Assembly (NCBI GenBank): GCA_013286315.1
Contig: JABDFX010000019.1
Span: forward strand, 1 to 37,685
DNA: 37,685 nt
DNA from: Bacteroidota bacterium
GTDB taxonomy: Bacteria > Bacteroidota > Bacteroidia > Chitinophagales > Chitinophagaceae
Direction of reading: 5' to 3'
Under the pieces are notes generated by a model. It was given only the letters and a program-made list of their open reading frames with translations, did no database searches and had not been told where the DNA came from. Shown piece after piece: positions 27,587 through 35,398 of the stretch; within the stretch, counting starts at the first letter, position 1; each line of letters starts with the position of its first letter. The position numbers and the translations under genes are program-made.

Positions 27587-28666
27587 ATGAAATTTTTTAC
27601 AAAAGACAACAAGACAGCTCTCGAAGCAAAAGGAATTGCCCAGTGGATTGCCTTCGGACCAGTCGTATTCCAGGTTGCCCGGGTAATGAGAAATACAGGA
27701 ATCCTGCGCATATTATTGGAAAAAGGAAGTGCCGGACTCACACAAAACGAAATTCAGCAACAGGTGCAATTACCTGAATATGGCTTGCGTATTCTACTTG
27801 AATCTTCATTGGGAATAGGCCTGGTCATATTTAATGAAGGAAAATATACCATTACAAAAACAGGAACATATATTTACAATGATCCCCTGACCAATGTAAA
27901 CATGAATTTTATACATGATGTAAATTATAAGGGATTATTTGACCTTGATAAAAGTATTGAAAATGGGAAACCGGAGGGATTAAAGGTATTTGGAGACTGG
28001 AATAGCATTTATGAAGGGTTATCTTCTCTGCCGGCTCATGTTCAGAAAAGCTGGTTCGCATTCGATCATTACTTTTCAGACCTGGCCTTTCCACCCGCTT
28101 TATCAAAGGTTTACAATTCCGGCATAAAAAAAATACTGGATATTGGCGGCAACACAGGTAAATGGGCGATTGCGAGCGCCAGGTTTGAAAAGGATCTGGA
28201 GATCACCATCATGGATTTGCCGGGTCAGCTGGAAGTAGCCAGGGAAAAAGTGAAGCAGGCTGGTCTCGAAGACCGGATTCATTTTTATCCCGCCAATTTG
28301 CTGGATGAAAAAACGGTTTTCCCATCCGGTTTTGACGCGATCTGGATGAGCCAGTTCCTGGATTGTTTTTCCGAAACAGAAATCGTTTCCATTTTGAAAC
28401 GCTGTTACCAGGCGGTCAGCGGGGATCAGTATGTACTGATCCTGGAAGCTTTTTGGGACACACAACGATTCGAAGCCGCCGCATTTTGTTTGCAGCAGAC
28501 TTCCGTGTATTTTACTGTAATGGCCAATGGCAATAGTCAGATGTACCATTCCGAAATATTTATCCGCTGTATTGAGAAAGCAGGATTCACAGTAGAAGAA
28601 AAAATAGATGAGATCGGGCTAAGTCATACTTTATTGAAATGCAAAAAAACAAAATCTTCTAAATAA
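27587..28666 (+). CDS. SAM-dependent O-methyltransferase-like protein
   Basis: The protein has 359 residues. The N-terminal winged-helix dimerisation domain (LTQNEIQQQVQLPEYGLRIL) and the C-terminal Rossmann domain with motif I LDIGGNTGKWA (about 184-194) and motif II ITIMDLPGQL follow the acetylserotonin/hydroxyindole O-methyltransferase layout. The segment DAIWMSQFLDCFSE is the usual post-motif region. It uses S-adenosylmethionine, probably to methylate the aromatic head or another hydroxyl of the pigment; C-methylation cannot be ruled out, since flexirubins carry a ring methyl group. It is 8 bp upstream of the halogenase-like gene. Confidence 0.82.
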   Translation: MKFFTKDNKTALEAKGIAQWIAFGPVVFQVARVMRNTGILRILLEKGSAGLTQNEIQQQVQLPEYGLRILLESSLGIGLVIFNEGKYTITKTGTYIYNDPLTNVNMNFIHDVNYKGLFDLDKSIENGKPEGLKVFGDWNSIYEGLSSLPAHVQKSWFAFDHYFSDLAFPPALSKVYNSGIKKILDIGGNTGKWAIASARFEKDLEITIMDLPGQLEVAREKVKQAGLEDRIHFYPANLLDEKTVFPSGFDAIWMSQFLDCFSETEIVSILKRCYQAVSGDQYVLILEAFWDTQRFEAAAFCLQQTSVYFTVMANGNSQMYHSEIFIRCIEKAGFTVEEKIDEIGLSHTLLKCKKTKSSK

Positions 28667-28674
28667 TAATTCAT

Positions 28675-29925
28675 ATGTCGATCCAGTCAACAGATGTTTT
28701 GGTAATTGGAGCCGGGCCCGCAGGTACAGTGGCCGCCTCGATTGTAAACAAGGCGGGTTTTAAAGTCAGGATCGTGGAAAAGATGAAATTCCCGCGTTTT
28801 GTGATTGGCGAAAGCCTTCTTCCGCGTTGTATGGAAGCTTTGGAAGAAGCTGGTTTTCTGGAAGCAGTAAAAGAAAAAAAATTCCAGGAAAAGGGCGGAG
28901 CTAAATTTGTAAAAGATGGCAAAACCTGCGATTATCAATTCGCGGATCAGTTCACTAATGGATGGCAATGGACCTGGCAGGTTCCCCGTGCAGAGTTTGA
29001 TAAAACGCTGGCAGATACCGTGGAGAAAATGGGCGTTCAAATTGATTATGAGACGACTGTTACAGGAATTGAATTTCAGGGCTCCGACTCAATCACGACC
29101 GTCGTGGACAAAAACAATACAAAATCCGAGATTAAAGCCAGGTTTATTATAGACGGAAGTGGATATGGCCGCGTGATTCCCAGGCTTTTCAATATGGATA
29201 AGCCTTCTAATCTGCCACCGCGCAAAGCATTGTTTACACATACTGTGGACTTGCGAAGGGAATTATCTGATGAACCAAACCGCATTACCATTGTGGTTCA
29301 TCAACATGCCGTGTGGGTTTGGATCATTCCCTTTTCCAACGGAATTACTTCCCTGGGTTTTGTTGGTGATCCGTCTTTTTTCGCGCAAATTCCGGGTAAT
29401 ACCGAACAACAACTGCGCGAACTCATCGCGCAAGAACCATATCTGAAAGAAAGATTTAAAGGGATTGAATTTTTATTTGAGCCAAGAGTGCTGGAATCCT
29501 GGTCATCCACAACAGATCGTTTTTACGGGGAAGGGTTTGTATTGACCGGCAATGTAACAGAATTTTTGGACCCTGTATTTTCCTCGGGAGTAACACTGGC
29601 AACTGTATCAAGCCAGATTGCGGGAAAACTGGTTATTGAGAAATTAAATGGACGTAAAATTGACTGGGAAAACGAATATATGAAAATCATGATGCAGGGC
29701 GTCGATACATTCCGGTCATATGTTATGGCCTGGTATGAGGGGACGCTGGACACGATTTTTTTTGCGGATAATCAGGATCCGGTCATTAAAAGTCAGATAT
29801 GTTCTGTACTGGCAGGATACGTTTGGGATCTCAATAATCCTTATGTAAAAAATCACAAAACCTGGTTACACCGGCTCGCTTCTATGATTACCTACAGAGA
29901 CAATCAACTTTCGAATTCCCGTTAA
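28675..29925 (+). CDS. Flavin-dependent halogenase-like oxidoreductase
   Basis: The protein has 416 residues. The FAD-binding GxGxxG is VIGAGPAG (Gly12-Gly17), followed by the halogenase/geranylgeranyl-reductase-type segment RFVIGESLLP. The flavin-dependent halogenase signature WxWxIP is intact as Trp214-Val-Trp216-Ile-Ile218-Pro219. FLDPVFSSGVTLA (about 298-309) matches the second conserved loop. Lys73 and Lys77 in EKGGAKF lie near where phenolic halogenases keep a catalytic lysine, but I cannot align this reliably. If functional it would chlorinate or brominate the phenol ring with reduced FAD and O2. A hydroxylase or reductase role is the alternative. Chlorinated flexirubins are known from related bacteria. 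Confidence 0.8.
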   Translation: MSIQSTDVLVIGAGPAGTVAASIVNKAGFKVRIVEKMKFPRFVIGESLLPRCMEALEEAGFLEAVKEKKFQEKGGAKFVKDGKTCDYQFADQFTNGWQWTWQVPRAEFDKTLADTVEKMGVQIDYETTVTGIEFQGSDSITTVVDKNNTKSEIKARFIIDGSGYGRVIPRLFNMDKPSNLPPRKALFTHTVDLRRELSDEPNRITIVVHQHAVWVWIIPFSNGITSLGFVGDPSFFAQIPGNTEQQLRELIAQEPYLKERFKGIEFLFEPRVLESWSSTTDRFYGEGFVLTGNVTEFLDPVFSSGVTLATVSSQIAGKLVIEKLNGRKIDWENEYMKIMMQGVDTFRSYVMAWYEGTLDTIFFADNQDPVIKSQICSVLAGYVWDLNNPYVKNHKTWLHRLASMITYRDNQLSNSR

Positions 29926-29940
29926 ACAGATCAGCATATA

Positions 29941-30564
29941 TTGCAACCTGCCCTTCATATCACCGCATACAGTTTGATTACCCGGAATAAAATATTTAAA
30001 AACGGGCAATTGGTTTATGAACAACCAGGTTCTTCGGATGAATTTTTAAATGCAGCCTATGCCCATTTTGAAATTTCTTATCCGAAATTTCATAAAATGG
30101 ATCAACTCTGCAAACTGGGTTTTCTGGCAACCGAAATATTATTAAAGGGCACCGGACATTCCGAAAAATATGGGGAGACAGAAACGGGACTGGTTCTCAG
30201 CAATGCAAATTCAAGTCTCGACGTGGATCTCAAATATGCCAAAACCATCCAAACGGGTGCCAGTCCGGCCTTATTCGTGTATACCCTGCCCAATATTGTA
30301 ATTGGAGAGATCTCCATTCGATGGCATTTTAAAGGTGAAAATGCATTTTTTGTATTTAAGCAGTTCGATGGTAATTTTATAGTGAAATATGTAAACGGCT
30401 TGTTTGAAAATAAACTCATCAAAAACTGTATTTGTGGATGGGTGGATATATTAAAAGAAGATTATCGGGCCTTACTTTTCCTGGTCGAAACGACTGATTC
30501 GGAAAATGCAATGACTTTTACCGCAGGCAATTTAAATCAATTGAATCAACAGGAGCATGGATAA
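29941..30564 (+). CDS. Short ketosynthase-like protein without catalytic residues
   Basis: The protein has 207 residues if it starts at TTG 29941, which keeps the N-terminal HITAYSLITRNKIF. No ATG gives a comparable product. The region TGLVLSNANSSLDVDLKYAK, followed by YTLPNIVIGEISIRWHFKGENAFFV, resembles the N-terminal half of a thiolase-fold ketosynthase. The part that would hold the Cys-His-His triad does not follow. It is probably an accessory subunit for the adjacent KS and ACP. Its stop overlaps the ACP start by 8 bp. Homology is judged by eye and moderate. Confidence 0.6.
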   Translation: MQPALHITAYSLITRNKIFKNGQLVYEQPGSSDEFLNAAYAHFEISYPKFHKMDQLCKLGFLATEILLKGTGHSEKYGETETGLVLSNANSSLDVDLKYAKTIQTGASPALFVYTLPNIVIGEISIRWHFKGENAFFVFKQFDGNFIVKYVNGLFENKLIKNCICGWVDILKEDYRALLFLVETTDSENAMTFTAGNLNQLNQQEHG

Positions 30565-30829
30565 TTTAAAAGAGAAACTGAAAGTGCAGGTGATAGAAAG
30601 GCTGAATTTAAAAGATCTGAAACCTGGCGATATCGGGGATGATCAGCCCTTGTTTGTGGAAGGAATCGGTTTAGACTCCATTGATGCACTGGAACTAATC
30701 GTTTTGTTACAACAGGAATATAATATCAAACTGTCAAATGCTGAAGACGGGCCCCGGGTATTTCATTCCATCCGGACGATGGCAGACTATATCACCGCGA
30801 ACAGCGGTGCCGTAAAGGTTTCCACATGA
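30557..30829 (+). CDS. Acyl carrier protein 2
   Basis: The protein has 90 residues; Ser41 in EGIGLDSIDALELIVLLQ is the phosphopantetheine site. It overlaps the previous gene by 8 bp and the next ketosynthase by 4 bp, so three products are coupled. The charged N-terminus KEKLKVQVIERLNLKDLKP distinguishes it from ACP 1, suggesting that each ACP serves different enzymes, for example starter loading versus elongation. This is inference. Confidence 0.92.
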   Translation: MDNLKEKLKVQVIERLNLKDLKPGDIGDDQPLFVEGIGLDSIDALELIVLLQQEYNIKLSNAEDGPRVFHSIRTMADYITANSGAVKVST

Positions 30830-32025
30830 ATGTTCCTTCATTTGTTGCCGGCATGGGTATTGTTTCGGCAATCGGAAGCGACCTGCGAACCAATCTGGAT
30901 TCACTATGTGAAAAAAGAGCCGGTATTGGAACGATGCATTGGCTTTCCTCTGCCCGGCATCGTGCTTTACCTGTAGGCGAGGTAAAACTCAGCAATGCAG
31001 AACTGGCTGCAATTACAGGGCTTTCAGCCAGGGTGCCGCGTACGGCATTACTGAGCTGTATGGCAGCAAAGGAAACATTGATAAATGCAGGTTGGGAAAA
31101 AGAAAATACGCTTCGGACCGGATTTATTTCCGCCAACACGGTAGGCGGTATGGATAAGACAGAAAATTTTTTTAAACTATTTTCGAAAAATACGGCAGCT
31201 GGTAAACTAGCCGATGTAGTGCATCATGAATGCGGCTCAGTGACAGAACTGGTCGCCGACTTTCTGGGAATTCAACATTTTGTAAGTACCGTCAGTACAG
31301 CATGTTCTTCATCAGCCAATTCGATATTTACAGGCGCGCGGATGATCCGTGCGGGAATGCTTGATTACGCACTCGTTGGTGGTGCAGATGCACTCACTAA
31401 ATTTACCCTGAATGGATTCAATACTTTAATGATACTGGATAAAGAATTATGCAAACCTTTTGACGAAAACCGACAAGGACTCAATTTGGGCGAGGGAGCC
31501 GCATACCTTCTGTTGTCATCTGAAAAAGGATTAAAACAATTACACAAAAACCCAGTGGCCTGTATCACCGGTTACGCAAATGCCAATGATGCTTTTCATC
31601 AAACAGCTTCTTCTCCGGAAGGTACCGGTTCCTTTCTCGCAATGAAAGGTGCAATGGATAAAGCTGGTCTTCAGGCGAAGGATATTGACTATATCAACCT
31701 GCACGGAACAGGTACTCAAAATAATGACATTGCAGAAGGAACAGCCATCAATATTCTATTCGATTCTGGGTTTCCAAAAATGAGCTCCACCAAAGCATAT
31801 ACGGGTCATACCCTCGGTGCAAGTGGAGCTGTGGAAGCAGTATTTTCAGTGCTGACCATTCAGCATGGGATTATCTTTCCGAATCTCCGGCTGGAAACAC
31901 CCATGAAAGAATTTTCTTTTCGGCCGGTTACTGAATTACTGCGAAACCAACGCATTCAAAATGTATTATCAAATTCATTTGGATTCGGTGGCAATTGTTC
32001 ATCGCTTATTTTTTCTGCGGCTTAA
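30826..32025 (+). CDS. Beta-ketoacyl-ACP synthase, third pigment KS
   Basis: The protein has 399 residues with an intact triad: Cys160 in VSTACSSSANSI, His293 in NLHGTGTQNND and His328 in AYTGHTLGASG. The N-terminal VAGMGIVSAIGSDLRTN and C-terminal NSFGFGGNCSSLIF are family-typical. Directly downstream (8 bp) lies the Cys-lacking KS-like protein, so this KS is the best candidate for the catalytic half of a KS/chain-length-factor heterodimer, as in type II polyketide and aryl-polyene systems. Confidence 0.93.
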   Translation: MNVPSFVAGMGIVSAIGSDLRTNLDSLCEKRAGIGTMHWLSSARHRALPVGEVKLSNAELAAITGLSARVPRTALLSCMAAKETLINAGWEKENTLRTGFISANTVGGMDKTENFFKLFSKNTAAGKLADVVHHECGSVTELVADFLGIQHFVSTVSTACSSSANSIFTGARMIRAGMLDYALVGGADALTKFTLNGFNTLMILDKELCKPFDENRQGLNLGEGAAYLLLSSEKGLKQLHKNPVACITGYANANDAFHQTASSPEGTGSFLAMKGAMDKAGLQAKDIDYINLHGTGTQNNDIAEGTAINILFDSGFPKMSSTKAYTGHTLGASGAVEAVFSVLTIQHGIIFPNLRLETPMKEFSFRPVTELLRNQRIQNVLSNSFGFGGNCSSLIFSAA

Positions 32026-32033
32026 TAAAAAAT

Positions 32034-33038
32034 ATGAAGGATTACATCATCTCCACTGGAAATATATCACCCCAGCACAGCATGGATGTGGATGCCTTTT
32101 TTAATTCACGAAACGAAACATCAAATAATTTTTTCAACGCATTGGAGCCGGATTATGCTGCGTTTGTTGATAGCAAAATGATCCGCCGCATGAGTCGGAT
32201 TGTAAAAATGGGAGTCGCCGCTTCAACAACCTGTCTCCGGAATGCAGGCGTGGAAATACCAGCGGCTATTTTAACAGCGACCGCCTACGGTTGTCTGGAA
32301 GACAGTGCCACTTTTCTCCGCAAAATGATTGAATTCGATGAACAAATGCTAAGTCCGACTGCGTTCATTCAGTCCACCCATAATACGGTAGGTGCACAGA
32401 TTGCCCTGTTGCTCAAATGCCATCATTACAATAACACGATTGTGCATCGTGCATTTTCATTCGAAAATGCGTTGACAGAATCCAGGTTACTGCTGGAAGA
32501 AGGCATCTCGCCTGTTCTTGTTGGAGCCATTGATGAAATCACATACGACCGGCATGCGATCCTGAGTCGTTTTGGACTTTATAAAAGAGATTCAGGTAAT
32601 ATTGCAGGTGAAGGGGCGGCATTTTTTCTTTTGTCGAAACAACCAGGTAACAATTATCAGGCTGTGTTAAAAGCAGTACAATCTTTTTACAAAGCAGACA
32701 TTGTGCAGGAGGATATCAGCAAATTCCTTACGACTCATGAAATGGATGCCGAACTACCGGGATTGATCCTTCACTCTGAAACGGTATATGATAAAACAAA
32801 GGGGAAAAACTATCGCGTATTGAAAAATGCTTTTCCGGGTATTCCGGAATTTGCATTCAAATCACTCTGCGGGGATTTTCCGACATCTTCAGGATTTGCA
32901 CTTTGGTTTGCATCCCTTTTGTTGAAGGAACAAAAAGCACCCGTCTGGATGCACGGAATAAAATTTCCTCTGAAAAATATATTTATATATCAGCAGGACG
33001 GTTTACATCATAGCTTTTATTTAATTTCTTCCGATTGA
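32034..33038 (+). CDS. Chain-length-factor-like ketosynthase homologue (no active-site Cys)
   Basis: From ATG 32034 the protein has 334 residues; an upstream in-frame start at 31995 would overlap the KS and adds an implausible leader. The KS fold is recognisable from LSPTAFIQSTHNTVGAQIALLL and VLVGAIDEITYDRH. At the nucleophile position the sequence is VHRAFSFENAL with Phe141 where Cys is expected. It resembles the Ketoacyl-synt_2 group annotated as KS chain-length factor in aryl-polyene loci. It probably stabilises the preceding KS and helps set chain length. The C-terminal half is divergent. Confidence 0.8.
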   Translation: MKDYIISTGNISPQHSMDVDAFFNSRNETSNNFFNALEPDYAAFVDSKMIRRMSRIVKMGVAASTTCLRNAGVEIPAAILTATAYGCLEDSATFLRKMIEFDEQMLSPTAFIQSTHNTVGAQIALLLKCHHYNNTIVHRAFSFENALTESRLLLEEGISPVLVGAIDEITYDRHAILSRFGLYKRDSGNIAGEGAAFFLLSKQPGNNYQAVLKAVQSFYKADIVQEDISKFLTTHEMDAELPGLILHSETVYDKTKGKNYRVLKNAFPGIPEFAFKSLCGDFPTSSGFALWFASLLLKEQKAPVWMHGIKFPLKNIFIYQQDGLHHSFYLISSD

Positions 33039-33802
33039 GCATTCGCGCTTTCAATATTTTTAGCATCATTCTGATCCTTGTCTGGATCTGGGCGGATAAA
33101 TATTTGTCAATCGGAGCTCCTTCTTATGGCTGGCTGCTGCTCATCTATGTGTCCGTATTGTTTTGTGGCAGTTATTTTATACGTATGGGGTTTTTCCTGA
33201 AATCCATTTGTTCCGTAAAAACAAATGAAAAATGGATTGCTCTTAGTTTTGATGACGGACCGGCCGGACCCACCAGCCACATACTGGATATCTTAAAGGA
33301 AAATGAGGCAGAAGCTGCCTTTTTTTGTATTGGCAAAAAAATTTCAGGAAACGAAGAGCTGATAAAAAGAATGGTGAGTGATGGTCATATCATTGGTAAC
33401 CATAGTTTTTCACATCATCCATTTTTCGACTTTTTTAGCTCAGGGAAAATGCTGACTGATATGATAGAAATGAATCAGTTGGTGAAAGATATTACAGGTC
33501 ATTCACCCAGGTTTTTCAGGCCCCCTTATGGAGTAACCAACCCCAATTTGAAAAAAGCAGTAATGAAGGGTGGATTTATCTCCATCGGATGGTCTATCCG
33601 ATCATATGATACCGTCATAAAGAACCAGTATCGTCTGCTAAACAAAATAATTCCTGCACTAAAACCGGGAGCCATCCTGCTTTTGCATGACAGCAGCGAA
33701 ACTACGGTGGCTGTATTACCTGAACTATTAAAGGTTATCCGGCACAAGGGTTATCAGATAGTAAGACTTGATAAAATGGTAAATTTAAACCCCTATGATT
33801 AA
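33035..33802 (+). CDS. NodB-type polysaccharide deacetylase, membrane-anchored
   Basis: The protein has 255 residues and starts at TTG 33035, overlapping the previous stop (TTGA). Two hydrophobic segments (about 6-20 and 30-50) anchor it. The carbohydrate esterase 4 motifs follow: Asp73-Asp74 in LSFDDGP, His123 and His127 in GNHSFSHH (metal site), RPPYG at 161-165, and LLHD at 215-218 with His217. It would hydrolyse acetyl groups from a sugar or other N/O-acetyl substrate, with the active site facing the periplasm. Deacetylases are recurrent in flexirubin loci, but the substrate is unproven. Confidence 0.88.
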   Translation: MSIRAFNIFSIILILVWIWADKYLSIGAPSYGWLLLIYVSVLFCGSYFIRMGFFLKSICSVKTNEKWIALSFDDGPAGPTSHILDILKENEAEAAFFCIGKKISGNEELIKRMVSDGHIIGNHSFSHHPFFDFFSSGKMLTDMIEMNQLVKDITGHSPRFFRPPYGVTNPNLKKAVMKGGFISIGWSIRSYDTVIKNQYRLLNKIIPALKPGAILLLHDSSETTVAVLPELLKVIRHKGYQIVRLDKMVNLNPYD

Positions 33803-34430
33803 AACAATCGCCCTTGTCATTTTCATCCTTTTCAACTTGCCCGGTATAGCCCAATACACGGGCTATGCACTTTCAAATCATCCGGAAACATTTAGAAAAT
33901 CATTTGCAGAAGCAACGGCTTCCACTGAATCTATTCAATCCGGTTTTAGTCAGGAGAAAACCCTGACGATGCTCTCAGAAAAAATGAATTCCACCGGAAA
34001 ATTCTGGTACAGGAAAAAAGATAAATTACGGATGGAATACATTCAGCCTTATCCATACCTTATGATACTAAGTAGCGGAAAAATATTCGTAAAAGATGGA
34101 CAGAAAGAAAATCAATTCTCCGCCAATTCAAGTAAGATATTTCAGCAGGTCAACCGGATCCTGATTGATTGCGTTTCCGGAAATATGTTGAACAATCCCG
34201 ACTTTCAAGCCCGGATATTTGAAAACGCCGGGTCTTTCCTGATTGAATTCCAGCCAGTGGCAAAAAACCTGAAGGAGCTGTATAAAAATATTAATATTGT
34301 AATTGATAAGAAAGACTTTACAGCGATAGTTGTCGAAATGATTGAAGTTTCCGGAGATAAAACCATTATCCGATTTCAGAATAAAGTATTAAATGCGCCA
34401 ATTCCCGACTCGGTTTTTAATATTCCTTAG
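33795..34430 (+). CDS. LolA-like outer-membrane carrier protein
   Basis: The protein has 211 residues with a signal peptide ending near GIAQ. The LolA fold is visible in SIQSGFSQEKTLTMLSEKM, then GKFWYRKKDKLRMEYIQPYPYLMI and the C-terminal NINIVIDKKDFTAIVVEM. It should chaperone a hydrophobic molecule across the periplasm; the position inside a pigment locus suggests the polyene lipid rather than lipoproteins. It overlaps the deacetylase by 8 bp and the next gene by 38 bp. Confidence 0.85.
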   Translation: MIKTIALVIFILFNLPGIAQYTGYALSNHPETFRKSFAEATASTESIQSGFSQEKTLTMLSEKMNSTGKFWYRKKDKLRMEYIQPYPYLMILSSGKIFVKDGQKENQFSANSSKIFQQVNRILIDCVSGNMLNNPDFQARIFENAGSFLIEFQPVAKNLKELYKNINIVIDKKDFTAIVVEMIEVSGDKTIIRFQNKVLNAPIPDSVFNIP

Positions 34431-35037
34431 TTTGTTCATTTTGAATATTTCCTGTAATCAATACCGACACCTGAAAAGAACTCCACCGGAAGAAAATTGT
34501 ATTGAGAAATTTAAACCGGCTTTCCTGCTTGAAGAATATAAAATCTCTGTGGATGTAGTCGGGAAACATATCAGCGGATTGTTATTGATTAAATATATGC
34601 CGGACAGCAGCACAAGAATTGTATTCACAAATGAAATGGGATTTAGTTTTTTTGATTTTGGATTCTCACAGGATGACGGATTTGCAGTATATCAAATCGT
34701 TCCCCAAATGAACAAACCTGCCCTGATTAAAACGCTGAGAAAGGATTTTGAACTCGTCATGTTCAGGAATATGGACAGAAATAAAACTTACAACCTTACG
34801 GACAGCTCAATCGTATATCATGCTTATCCCCAGGTAAAAGGCGTAAATTATTATATTACAGATGAACAATGCAGTCGCCTGATCAAGATGCAACGTTCTT
34901 CTGATAAAAAACCTATCATGGAGGCCTTATTCTATGATAACTTTCCCGGTAAATCACCAGACAGTATTTCCATCCGGCATCTCAATTTTAAATTTTCGAT
35001 TTATTTAAAAAAATTAGTACCGCTTGCTTCTCAATAA
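34393..35037 (+). CDS. Lipoprotein of LolB-like position, family unknown
   Basis: The protein has 214 residues with a lipoprotein signal; Cys21 follows LSLFILNIS. The mature part is beta-rich (GLLLIKYMPDSSTRIVFTNEMGFSFFDF) and recalls LolB/DUF3261-like outer membrane acceptors, but I cannot assign a family with confidence. Being encoded right after a LolA-like protein, with a 38-bp overlap, it may receive the cargo at the outer membrane. It overlaps the next gene by 14 bp. Confidence 0.65.
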   Translation: MRQFPTRFLIFLSLFILNISCNQYRHLKRTPPEENCIEKFKPAFLLEEYKISVDVVGKHISGLLLIKYMPDSSTRIVFTNEMGFSFFDFGFSQDDGFAVYQIVPQMNKPALIKTLRKDFELVMFRNMDRNKTYNLTDSSIVYHAYPQVKGVNYYITDEQCSRLIKMQRSSDKKPIMEALFYDNFPGKSPDSISIRHLNFKFSIYLKKLVPLASQ

Positions 35038-35398
35038 CCTGTATAGAATTCAATCGCTGTCGGAATCTGATAATCAAATACAGGCAACGATAGAACTCGT
35101 GGCGGATCATGCCATTTTCAGTGGACATTTTCCGGGACAGCCTGTACTGCCGGGAGTTTGCATGATGGAGATGGTAGCCGAGGTCATGGGCGTTTACCTG
35201 AAAAGTTCATTTCGCATATCAGGCGGTCCCCTGATAAAATTCCTTCGGATGATCGATCCGCGAATAAATCCTCTGATTCATCTCGAAATAAAATATCATC
35301 TCTCATCTCATTCCACTATTACGAATGGCAGAATATTCTCCGGTTCAGATGTCTTCATGAAATTTCAACTCAGCCTGGTACCCGAATTTGCGATTTGA
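35024..35398 (+). CDS. FabZ-like 3-hydroxyacyl-ACP dehydratase
   Basis: The protein has 124 residues and starts at TTG 35024, overlapping the preceding stop. The full FabZ motif is present: [22 protein letters not shown] with catalytic His35 and Glu49. It should dehydrate the 3-hydroxyacyl-ACP to trans-2-enoyl-ACP, giving the conjugated double bonds. It has the canonical site lacking in the hot-dog protein at 25420. It ends the locus; its 3' end overlaps the antiporter gene on the other strand by 29 bp. Confidence 0.88.
   Translation: MLLNNLYRIQSLSESDNQIQATIELVADHAIFSGHFPGQPVLPGVCMMEMVAEVMGVYLKSSFRISGGPLIKFLRMIDPRINPLIHLEIKYHLSSHSTITNGRIFSGSDVFMKFQLSLVPEFAI

Noticed and set aside
31995-32033. 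Upstream start for the chain-length-factor-like gene
   Set aside because: It would overlap the KS by 31 bp with a leader unlike this family; ATG 32034 fits better.
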